Shown here: piece after piece, positions 1-5,472 of the stretch
Position numbering within the stretch: position 1 is the stretch's first letter
Layout: every line of letters begins with the position of its first letter
Source: Gammaproteobacteria bacterium
GTDB taxonomy: Bacteria > Pseudomonadota > Gammaproteobacteria > Steroidobacterales > Steroidobacteraceae
Reading direction: 5' to 3'
Assembly (NCBI GenBank): GCA_030039615.1
Contig: JASHVF010000333.1
Span: 1-5,502, forward strand
DNA length: 5,502 nt
Notes under the pieces: generated by a model
The model's input: the letters and a program-made list of their open reading frames with translations, nothing else
Databases searched by the model: none
Told to the model about the DNA's origin: nothing
Translations under genes and position numbers: made by a program

Positions 1-134
1 GTGACGATGGTCACTCCCGTGGCAAAAGCTCCCAGGGCGCTGCGGAACCGTTGAGTGCGAGTCTCGGCGTTGGCCGTCACAGGGCCAGTGTAACCCGCCT
101 GTCGGCCGGCACCCTCGCGAGCCACAGCAGACAT
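1..134 (-). CDS. Flavin reductase family protein, N-terminal fragment (runs off left edge)
   Basis: Reading the minus strand from an ATG at 134-132 gives 44 codons without a stop to the window edge. The last part reads RFRSALGAFATGVTIVT, which closely matches the start of the flavin reductase-like domain (HpaC/DIM6/NTAB type, usually F-R-x-A-L-G-x-F-A-T-G-V). Known members bind FMN or FAD and use NAD(P)H to supply reduced flavin to a partner monooxygenase, or act as FMN-binding oxidoreductases. The partner is unknown because only the N-terminus is here. The start is uncertain: the ATG at 134 gives about 29 residues before the conserved motif, which is long for the family. A GTG at 80-78 would give about 10, which is more typical, with a distant AGGCGGG upstream. 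Neither start has a well-spaced Shine-Dalgarno site. The gene is divergent from the polysaccharide genes and probably marks the edge of that cluster. Confidence 0.8.
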   Translation of the reverse strand, partial: MSAVAREGAGRQAGYTGPVTANAETRTQRFRSALGAFATGVTIV

Positions 135-265
135 ATATTTTTATGTAAAAACAATTCGTTGCGGCCAATTTTTGATACAAAGCTCCAGCCGGGTAACGGC
201 GCACGCGCGCCTCTGCCGATACGAGCCGCGGTCTGATAGGCTCAATTTTTTCAGGGCGAAGAACC
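135..265. other. Divergent intergenic region
   Basis: This is the non-coding gap between the divergent flavin reductase and export-protein genes. Its left part (131-180) is AT-rich and holds a short inverted repeat, ACATA (131-135) and TATGT (142-146), and a TGTAAAA element at 144-150 that resembles the half-sites before the sugar transferase gene. CAATTTTT occurs twice (166-173 and 243-250). I find no convincing sigma-70 promoter for the plus-strand gene and no exact sigma-54 GG-N10-GC site with good flanks. An AGGG at 253-256, nine bases before the GTG, is the likely ribosome binding site of the export gene. Confidence 0.5.
140..168 (-). promoter_or_regulatory. Candidate sigma-70 promoter for the divergent flavin reductase gene
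   Basis: On the minus strand there is a TTGGCC -35-like box (168-163), a 17-bp spacer and a CATAAA -10-like box (145-140). Each matches consensus at four of six positions, in the most AT-rich stretch of the window. Transcription would begin close to the ATG at 134. That implies either a leaderless message or, if the GTG at 80 is the true start, a leader of about 50 bases. This is pattern matching only. Confidence 0.3.
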
Positions 266-907
266 GTGATCAGGCGTGCGATCGTGCCGGTGCTTGTGGG
301 GTGGCTGGGCATCAGTCTGCCGATCATGGGCTGCGCATCCGAGCCCGCGCTGCCCGCCGTTCCTCCATCCGACACTTCTCCGAGCCCGCCGGCCAGCTCG
401 ATCGGCAGCGACTACGTCATCGGTCCAGGCGATACCATACAAGTCTTCGTGTGGCGCAATCCGGAGCTCTCGGTTACGGTGCCAGTGCGCCCCGACGGCA
501 AGATATCGACACCGCTGGTGGAAGATATGGTTGCGGTGGGTAAGACCACCCCACAGCTCGCGCGCGACATCGAGAGCGTGCTGTCCGAATACGTACGCAA
601 CCCGAAGGTCAACATCATCGTGACCGCGGCGGCGAGCGCCTTCAGTCTTGTGAAGGTGGTGGGTCAGGTCGTCCACCCGCAGGCCGTACCGTATCACCAG
701 GGAATGACGGTGCTCGATGCGATCCTCGCGGTCGGTGGTCTCGGCCAGTTCGCCGCCGGGAACCGGTCCCGCATCGTCAGGGTAGAGAATGGGCACGAGA
801 CGATTATCCACGTTAAAGTCGCGGACCTCGTCAATAGCGGCGACATTCGCGAGAACGTGCTACTGAAGCCCGGCGATGTAGTGGTCGTGCCGCAGTCGTT
901 CTTCTAG
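266..907 (+). CDS. Short polysaccharide export (OPX/Wza-like) lipoprotein, XrtA/PEP-CTERM type
   Basis: This 213-residue protein is probably the outer-membrane-anchored periplasmic ring of an exopolysaccharide exporter. Residues 1-22 are a lipoprotein signal peptide (R3-R4, hydrophobic core, lipobox I-M-G then C23). A Pro/Ser-rich linker follows (about 27-46). The Poly_export domain spans about 49-120, beginning DYVIGPGDTIQVFVWRNPEL and including the VRPDGKISTPLVEDM stretch. An SLBB-type domain follows (about 126-175, with the VVGQVVHPQAVPY and AVGGLGQFAAGN signatures). The closing LKPGDVVVVPQSFF resembles the C-terminus of TIGR03027-type export proteins. The protein ends there and has no Wza-like C-terminal transmembrane helix. 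The GTG start at 266 is required, because the next in-frame ATG lies inside the lipobox; AGGG sits nine bases upstream. The beta-barrel gene follows after 67 bp. The family call is firm; the XrtA subtype is inferred from sequence resemblance and neighbours. Confidence 0.92.
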   Translation: MIRRAIVPVLVGWLGISLPIMGCASEPALPAVPPSDTSPSPPASSIGSDYVIGPGDTIQVFVWRNPELSVTVPVRPDGKISTPLVEDMVAVGKTTPQLARDIESVLSEYVRNPKVNIIVTAAASAFSLVKVVGQVVHPQAVPYHQGMTVLDAILAVGGLGQFAAGNRSRIVRVENGHETIIHVKVADLVNSGDIRENVLLKPGDVVVVPQSFF

Positions 908-922
908 CGGGTAACAAAACAA

Positions 923-961
923 CGCGCATGAGCGAACCCGGCGAAGCCGGGGTCACGCGCG
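923..961. promoter_or_regulatory. Long imperfect hairpin in the leader of the beta-barrel gene
   Basis: An outer stem pairs 923-931 with 953-961 (eight of nine pairs; A928-C956 mismatched). An inner perfect stem pairs CCCGGC (937-942) with GCCGGG (946-951) around a GAA loop. No T-tract follows, so it does not look like an intrinsic terminator. Its 3' arm abuts the G-run (961-966) that is the likely ribosome binding site of the ATG at 975. Folding could therefore limit translation of the barrel gene or stabilise the upstream message; this role is inferred. Confidence 0.5.
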
Positions 962-974
962 GGGGGCGTGCGAC

Positions 975-2450
975 ATGAACTCGGGTCCGCACATGAGGCC
1001 GCGCAGGCATGGCCGGCTGGCATTGCAACCATGGTTGGCACTGGCGGCTGCGGCATTGGCGGCGTTTCCTGCAACCGCGCAGCTCGTTGGGGTGGTTGGG
1101 CCGGTGACGTCCCAATCCCTGTTTTTTGACCAGGCCTTGAACGTTCACGGTACGAACTACCTCGACGCGGAAGTCGGCGCCATCGCTACCGACAATGCAA
1201 CGCTCGCCGAGAACGGCCCCAGTGACGTACTTGCGATTGTCGGCCTCGCGGCGGATATCTCCCGGCAGGGTCCCGGCCTCGACTATCACCTGGATTCGGA
1301 TCTCGCGCTGATCAAGTACACACGCGAGGACCTTCCCACCAAGCCGTCCGGATTCCTGGACGGAGGAGCGGAGCTGAAGATCATTCCCGACGTTTTTTCG
1401 TGGACGGCGCGCGAGACCTACACCGAGCTCGTGGTCGATCCTCTGCTGCCGGTGACACCGGAGAATCTCGAGTCCCTCAACTATGTTTCGACCGGGCCGC
1501 GACTGATAATCCGCCCGACTTTGCGCACCACCGTGACGGTCGACGCCGGCTACTCTTATGTCAACTCCGGGTCTGTGGCGCTGGCGCCGGGTTACGTTGA
1601 CCTCGACAGCCATCGCTATGACGGCGATGTGCGCATCGAGCATGCCTTGACCAACGCCTCGAGCGTGTACCTCAGCGGCTCGAGTGCACAGACAGACTTC
1701 AGCGACCAGGTGGCTAACATCAACTTCACGCAGCGCGATGCGTTGGTCGGGTTCCGGTTCGTCAACGGGCGGACCGTCGTGGATATTTCGGGAGGCGTGG
1801 ACTGGCTGCGCGAGGGACCCGTGGCGCCCACGGCCGGTGCTTACACGGTGCAACTGTCCAGGCTGATCTCGCCAAGCCAGCGTCTCTCTTTGCACGCGCT
1901 GCAGCAGCTTACGGACTCGACCAACCTTCTGCGCCTCAACCTCGATCAGCCGATTGCCAACGCATCGACCGGGTTCGCCGCCGGCAACCCTTTTACGTTC
2001 CGCTCCTTCGGCGTGGACTGGCGTTTTGAGGCCAACCGCACCTCGCTCACTCTGGCCATCTACGACAACACACAGCGATATCGAATCGATTCGAATCTCA
2101 ACAATGAGAGCAAGGTTGCGGACATTCTGCTCACCCGCCAGCTGGCTCCGACGGTGGATCTGAGCGTCGGACTGGACTTTCAACACCAGGACTATGCCGT
2201 CAGCGCCCCGGTTCGGGTGGCGGACGCACTCGCCGCCCTGCGCTGGCAGGCGGGTGAGCGCCTTGGTGTGCGACTGACGTACGCGCATAACGCGCTCACG
2301 CCTCACGGCGACGCCAACCAGGTGGGTCTTGTCTTTTACTACGGGCTTGTCCGGCCCACGCCGCTGGTGAGCCGCCAGGCCGCGCCCTCCGGTCCGGGTC
2401 CCGCCATGCTGCCGATTTCCCCGATGAGTACGCTGACTCCGCCGCACTGA
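975..2450 (+). CDS. Outer-membrane beta-barrel protein, PEP-CTERM/EPS-system associated (TIGR03016-like)
   Basis: This 491-residue protein is predicted to sit in the outer membrane. Residues 1-35 form a Sec signal peptide (basic R8-R14, hydrophobic 15-33, cleavage after A-T-A35). The mature part has no cysteine and consists of repeated alternating amphipathic strands rich in Y, F, V, T and D, for example around 185-200, 228-240, 256-275, 340-365 and 395-405. That is typical of large beta-barrels. The early segment A-T-D-N-A-T-L-A-E-N-G-P-S-D (71-84) resembles the T-D-N region of the TIGR03016 family, known from XrtA/PEP-CTERM EPS loci; the related BBP2_2 barrel group is an alternative. The last strand appears to end near Y456-V459 and is followed by a Pro/Ser-rich tail of about 31 residues, so the usual C-terminal aromatic is missing. 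The ATG at 975 has a G-run (961-966) eight bases upstream; ATG 993 (M7) is an alternative. A role as exit porin for the export lipoprotein is inferred. Confidence 0.78.
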   Translation: MNSGPHMRPRRHGRLALQPWLALAAAALAAFPATAQLVGVVGPVTSQSLFFDQALNVHGTNYLDAEVGAIATDNATLAENGPSDVLAIVGLAADISRQGPGLDYHLDSDLALIKYTREDLPTKPSGFLDGGAELKIIPDVFSWTARETYTELVVDPLLPVTPENLESLNYVSTGPRLIIRPTLRTTVTVDAGYSYVNSGSVALAPGYVDLDSHRYDGDVRIEHALTNASSVYLSGSSAQTDFSDQVANINFTQRDALVGFRFVNGRTVVDISGGVDWLREGPVAPTAGAYTVQLSRLISPSQRLSLHALQQLTDSTNLLRLNLDQPIANASTGFAAGNPFTFRSFGVDWRFEANRTSLTLAIYDNTQRYRIDSNLNNESKVADILLTRQLAPTVDLSVGLDFQHQDYAVSAPVRVADALAALRWQAGERLGVRLTYAHNALTPHGDANQVGLVFYYGLVRPTPLVSRQAAPSGPGPAMLPISPMSTLTPPH

Positions 2451-2461
2451 GATCCCGGGCT

Positions 2462-2480
2462 CGGGCCGTCCCTCGGCCCG
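2462..2480. terminator. GC-rich hairpin downstream of the beta-barrel gene
   Basis: A perfect 7-bp stem pairs CGGGCCG (2462-2468) with CGGCCCG (2474-2480) around the loop TCCCT, starting 11 bases after the stop codon at 2450. No real U-tract follows (the sequence continues GCGTTCTCC). It is a candidate weak terminator or a 3'-end stabilising structure, not a canonical intrinsic terminator. Confidence 0.4.
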
Positions 2481-2509
2481 GCGTTCTCCGGACTGCGATC
2501 CAGCTCACC

Positions 2510-2526
2510 CCGGGATGCCGTCCCGG
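2510..2526. terminator. Second GC-rich hairpin in the same spacer
   Basis: CCGGGA (2510-2515) pairs perfectly with TCCCGG (2521-2526) around a TGCCG loop. The downstream sequence is only moderately T-rich (CCTTTACACTGTTT). Together with the hairpin at 2462-2480 it suggests that much transcription from the barrel gene may stop or be processed before the sugar transferase gene. This is an inference from structure alone. Confidence 0.35.
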
Positions 2527-2527
2527 C

Positions 2528-2560
2528 CTTTACACTGTTTGTAAAGAACCTGGTGTAAAG
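2528..2560. promoter_or_regulatory. AT-rich dyad operator candidate with a third half-site
   Basis: CTTTACA (2528-2534) and TGTAAAG (2540-2546) form a perfect 7-bp inverted repeat with a 5-bp spacer, 19 bp in all. A second TGTAAAG occurs at 2554-2560, in direct orientation 14 bp after the first. With its preceding G it also pairs with the left arm, as CTTTACAC (2528-2535) and GTGTAAAG (2553-2560). This looks like a binding site for a dimeric regulator. TTTACA (2529-2534) also resembles a -35 box, and TGTAAA (2554-2559) a poor -10 box at a long 19-bp spacing. The element ends 15 bp before the ATG at 2576, leaving no room for a downstream sigma-54 promoter. The binding protein is unknown; PrsR from the last gene is one candidate. 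Confidence 0.5.
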
Positions 2561-2575
2561 TTTCAGCTGCGGTCT

Positions 2576-4000
2576 ATGCGTATCAGGATCCTCGGACAAT
2601 CGATACCGGCCTCGATCGCCGTTATCGCCCTGGTCGAGGGGGCGTTGGCCTTTCTCGCCGTGTATGCGGCGACCTTACTCCGCTTTCCGGCGGGCGTCGC
2701 GCAGCCCCAGCGCCTCGCCGAGGAACTCGGACCGCTGTGGCCCGGCGCCCTGCTGTTCAGCGCCATTCTGGTGACCTGTATTCTGGCCTTCGGTCTCTAC
2801 AGCGCGCGCCAGCGGGCGCAGGCCGTAGGCGTGCTGGTGCGAGTCGCGGCGGCGCTGCTGATTGCCTCGTGCATCGTCGCTGCCATCTTCTTCTTCATCC
2901 CGGGCCTGCGCCTGGCGCGTGACGCGGCGGCGGCGCGTGACGTTGCGGTGCTGACCGTGCTGTTCGCCGGTGGCGGCCTGCTCGCCTCGCGCCTGCTGCT
3001 GGCACGTTACGTCGATGAGAACATCCTCAAGCGCCGGGTGCTGGTCTACGGCGCCGGAGCCGGCGCCGCCGCCATCGCCAGCCTGCGCCGCTCGGCCGAT
3101 CGACGCGCCTTCACGCTGGTCGGATTCATCCAGCCCCCTGGAGAGGCGCGCGAGGTTCCCAGCGAAAGGCTGCTCGCTCCGGCCGGCGACCTCGGCAGTC
3201 TCTGCGAGCGGCTCAACGTCACCGAGGTGGTCGTGGCCATGGACGACCGCCGCAGCGGGTTTCCGCTCCGTGAGCTGCTCGACTGCCGTCTGGAGGGGAT
3301 CGAAGTAACGGAGCTGCTCACCTTTCTCGAGCGGGAGACGGGCCGCGTCCGAATTGATGTGCTCAATCCGAGCTGGATGATCTTCGGCCAGGGGTTCCGG
3401 CGCGACCCACTGAGGTTGTTCTCCTCGCGCGCCCTCGATCTGCTCGCAAGCCTGACCTTGTTCCCCCTGGCGCTGCCGGTGATGCTGCTGACGGTTCTTG
3501 CCATCAAGCTCGAGGACGGCTGGCGTGCGCCGGCGGTCTACAGTCAGGCGCGCGTCGGCCTCGGCGGACATATCTTCAAGGTGATCAAATTCCGCAGCAT
3601 GCATCAGGACGCCGAAAGACACGGCGCACAATGGGCACAGCGGCAGGATCCGCGCACTACCCGCGTAGGCGCGGTGATCCGTAAGCTGCGTATCGACGAG
3701 CTGCCGCAGATCGTCAATGTGCTGCGCGGCCAGATGAGCTTTGTCGGCCCGCGGCCCGAGCGACCGGAGTTCGTGGCCGATCTGGAAGTGAAAATACCCT
3801 ATTACGCGCAGCGCCATTGCGTGCGACCGGGGCTCACCGGCTGGGCACAGCTGTGCTACCACTACGGCGCGTCCGAGCAGGATGCGCTTGAGAAGCTGCA
3901 GTACGACCTGTTCTACGTCAAGAACAACAGCCTGCTGTTTGATCTGACCATTCTGGTCCAGACGGCCGAGGTCGTCCTGCTCGGTAAGGGAGCGCGCTGA
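2576..4000 (+). CDS. Initiating sugar transferase, XrtA/PEP-CTERM type (TIGR03013-like polyprenyl glycosylphosphotransferase)
   Basis: This 474-residue inner-membrane enzyme should transfer a hexose-1-phosphate from a UDP-sugar to undecaprenyl phosphate, the first step of repeat-unit assembly. Four N-terminal hydrophobic segments lie at about 11-37, 51-77, 86-110 and 122-146. A Rossmann-like domain begins at VLVYGAGAGAAA (155-166). The PSWMIFGQGFR stretch (265-275) is typical of TIGR03013. A further hydrophobic segment (about 286-311) leads into the bacterial sugar transferase domain: KFRSM (338-342), RKLRIDELPQ (369-378, with D374-E375 matching the catalytic Asp-Glu pair), FVGPRPERPEF (389-399), RPGLTGWAQ (417-425), KLQYDLFYVKN (440-450) and the C-terminal LLGKGAR. 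All expected motifs are present, so it appears functional. The sugar specificity cannot be read. The ATG at 2576 has only a weak upstream ribosome binding site, but the N-terminus aligns with the family. It shares one base with the next gene. Confidence 0.93.
   Translation: MRIRILGQSIPASIAVIALVEGALAFLAVYAATLLRFPAGVAQPQRLAEELGPLWPGALLFSAILVTCILAFGLYSARQRAQAVGVLVRVAAALLIASCIVAAIFFFIPGLRLARDAAAARDVAVLTVLFAGGGLLASRLLLARYVDENILKRRVLVYGAGAGAAAIASLRRSADRRAFTLVGFIQPPGEAREVPSERLLAPAGDLGSLCERLNVTEVVVAMDDRRSGFPLRELLDCRLEGIEVTELLTFLERETGRVRIDVLNPSWMIFGQGFRRDPLRLFSSRALDLLASLTLFPLALPVMLLTVLAIKLEDGWRAPAVYSQARVGLGGHIFKVIKFRSMHQDAERHGAQWAQRQDPRTTRVGAVIRKLRIDELPQIVNVLRGQMSFVGPRPERPEFVADLEVKIPYYAQRHCVRPGLTGWAQLCYHYGASEQDALEKLQYDLFYVKNNSLLFDLTILVQTAEVVLLGKGAR
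3986..3992 (+). promoter_or_regulatory. Ribosome binding site of the response regulator gene, inside the sugar transferase gene
   Basis: AAGGGAG lies seven bases before the ATG at 4000 and is the best Shine-Dalgarno sequence of the plus-strand genes here. It supports starting the regulator at 4000, overlapping the preceding TGA by one base (TGATG), rather than at the in-frame ATG at 4015. The arrangement suggests translational coupling of the two genes. Confidence 0.65.
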
Positions 4001-5472
4001 TGGGCGTCGCGGTCATGCGGAGGAAGCTGCTGATCCTCGAGGACGACCGGACGCTCAGGCGCGAGCTCGAGGTCATGTTCTCCGATCTCGAGGTCACGGC
4101 CACCCGCACCTCGGACGAGACGCTCGGCACAGTGCGGCGCACCGAGCCCGACGTAGTGCTCTTTGACCTTGGCGTCGAGCGCGAGCCCGCCCAGGCCGCG
4201 CAGGGTCTCGAGCTACTGCGCCAGATTCTGAACCTCACCCCCGACGTCAAGCTGATCGCCATGATCGAGCACGACGCGCGTGAGCTCGCGGTCGCAGCCG
4301 TCGGCCTCGGGGCGACGGATTTCTATTACAAGCCCCTCGATCGCAGCGTCCTCGGCATCGTGGTGCGGCGGGCGCTGCGCATCCGGGAGCTCGAGGAGGA
4401 AAACTGGCAGCTGCGCGAGCGCACCGGCGGCATGGCGCTCGAAGGGATCATCGGCGTCAGCGACTCGATGCGCAGTCTCGGTCGCGCCATCGAGAAAGTG
4501 GCTCCGACCAAGGCCACGGTGCTGCTGCTGGGAGAGAGCGGCACGGGCAAGGAGCTGCTCGCGCGCGCCCTGCATCAGCTCTCTGGCCGCTCGGACAAGC
4601 CGTTCGTCGCCATTAACTGCGCTGCGATCCCCGAGACGCTCCTCGAGAGCGAGCTGTTCGGCTACGAGAAGGGCGCCTTCACGGGCGCCGCCAAGCGCAC
4701 CGCTGGCAAGCTCGAGGCTGCCGACGGCGGTACGGTGTTTCTGGACGAGATCGGGGAGATGCCGCCTGCGCTGCAGGCGAAGCTGCTGCGCGTTGTGCAG
4801 GAGCGCACCGTCGAGCGCATCGGCAGTCGCGTGCCCCTCGCTCTCGATGTGCGCATCGTCTGCGCCACCAACCGCGATCTGCAGACGCTCATGGGACAGG
4901 GCACGTTCCGTGAGGATCTCTTCTATCGCCTCAGCGAAGTCACGATCCGGGTGCCGCCGCTGCGTGAGCGGCAGGGCGACAGTCTGCTGGTCGCGCAGTT
5001 CGCGCTGCAGCAGATCTCCGCGGGCTTCGGCAAGCCGACGCGCGGCCTGGCGCCCGATGCAATCCGAGCCATCCAGGCGCACCGCTGGCCGGGCAACGTC
5101 CGCGAGCTCGAGAACCGCATCAAGGGTGCGGTGATCATGGCCGAGGGGGCAGTCGTGACCGCGGGCGATCTCGGGCTCGAGGATCCGGGCGATGACCCGG
5201 AGTACCTGAACCTGCGCGTCGCACGCCGGCGCGCCGAGGCGCAGGCGGTGCGGCAGGCGCTCGCGGTCGCACGTGGGAATCTGTCGCGCGCCGCCGAGCT
5301 TCTCGGCGTCACCCGTCCGACGCTCTACGATCTGCTCGGCAAGCACGCCATCGATTCAGCGCAGTTCGTGCGACCCGCCGGTCCGGTTCCCGAGTCCGCT
5401 GCCGGCCAGCGCGTGACGGGGGCAGCTGCGGAGTCTGACTCGTCCGGGCAGAACACGAAGCTGGGCGAGTAG
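4000..5472 (+). CDS. prsR: PrsR-type sigma-54-dependent response regulator (PEP-CTERM-box regulator, TIGR02915-like)
   Basis: This is a 490-residue NtrC/AtoC-class activator. The receiver domain (about 8-126) has acidic residues E14-D15-D16, phospho-acceptor D56 (in V-L-F-D-L-G) and conserved K111 (in F-Y-Y-K-P-L-D). The normal Thr/Ser at the end of its fourth strand is I89. A coiled-coil-like linker (about 117-143, RIRELEEENWQLRER) leads to the AAA+ sigma-54 domain: Walker A GESGTGKE (178-185), GAFTGA (225-230) for sigma-54 contact, Walker B VFLDE (246-250), arginine-finger region FREDLFYRL (303-311) and WPGNVREL (363-370). A Fis-type helix-turn-helix occupies about 413-449 (GNLSRAAELLGVTRPTLYDL). 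The phrases DLGVE, LGATDFYYKP, LEEEN and SRAAELLGVTRPTLYDLL closely resemble PrsR. In related loci PrsR works with the kinase PrsK to activate PEP-CTERM and EPS genes. A polar Ala/Gly/Ser tail of about 38 residues extends beyond the usual C-terminus. PrsK is not in the window. Confidence 0.92.
   Translation: MGVAVMRRKLLILEDDRTLRRELEVMFSDLEVTATRTSDETLGTVRRTEPDVVLFDLGVEREPAQAAQGLELLRQILNLTPDVKLIAMIEHDARELAVAAVGLGATDFYYKPLDRSVLGIVVRRALRIRELEEENWQLRERTGGMALEGIIGVSDSMRSLGRAIEKVAPTKATVLLLGESGTGKELLARALHQLSGRSDKPFVAINCAAIPETLLESELFGYEKGAFTGAAKRTAGKLEAADGGTVFLDEIGEMPPALQAKLLRVVQERTVERIGSRVPLALDVRIVCATNRDLQTLMGQGTFREDLFYRLSEVTIRVPPLRERQGDSLLVAQFALQQISAGFGKPTRGLAPDAIRAIQAHRWPGNVRELENRIKGAVIMAEGAVVTAGDLGLEDPGDDPEYLNLRVARRRAEAQAVRQALAVARGNLSRAAELLGVTRPTLYDLLGKHAIDSAQFVRPAGPVPESAAGQRVTGAAAESDSSGQNTKLGE

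Noticed and set aside
51..236. Plus-strand 61-codon frame at the left edge
   Set aside because: It starts at a TTG without a ribosome binding site and is antisense to the flavin reductase N-terminus, whose conserved motif shows the true coding strand.
166..250. Direct repeat CAATTTTT (166-173 and 243-250)
   Set aside because: An 8-mer of mostly T in an AT-rich gap is easily expected by chance and has no further shared flank.
172..543. Plus-strand frame of 123 codons overlapping the start of the export gene
   Set aside because: It overlaps the export protein in another frame and lacks any domain; the export frame has a lipobox and the Poly_export domain.
1034..1060. TGGCAC followed by TGC, resembling a sigma-54 promoter
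   Set aside because: The spacing is off by one base and it lies within the signal-peptide coding sequence of the barrel gene.
831..2447. Stop-free minus-strand frame of 538 codons opposite the barrel gene
   Set aside because: It is a high-GC shadow of the plus-strand gene. The translation is rich in Arg, Gly and His with no recognisable domain, while the plus frame has a signal peptide and barrel pattern.
2551..2570. Possible sigma-54 -24/-12 promoter (TGG...TGC) before the sugar transferase
   Set aside because: The GG and GC elements do not have the strict 10-base spacing; the nearest GC pairs are off by 2 or 5 bases.
2675..3862. Minus-strand frame of 395 codons opposite the sugar transferase
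   Set aside because: The plus strand carries all the sugar transferase motifs here; the antisense product is low-complexity Arg/Gln/Glu/Ala sequence without domain signatures.
4213..5346. Minus-strand frame of 377 codons opposite the response regulator
   Set aside because: It is a shadow of the AAA+ and receiver coding sequence, Arg/Ala/Leu-rich and without motifs.
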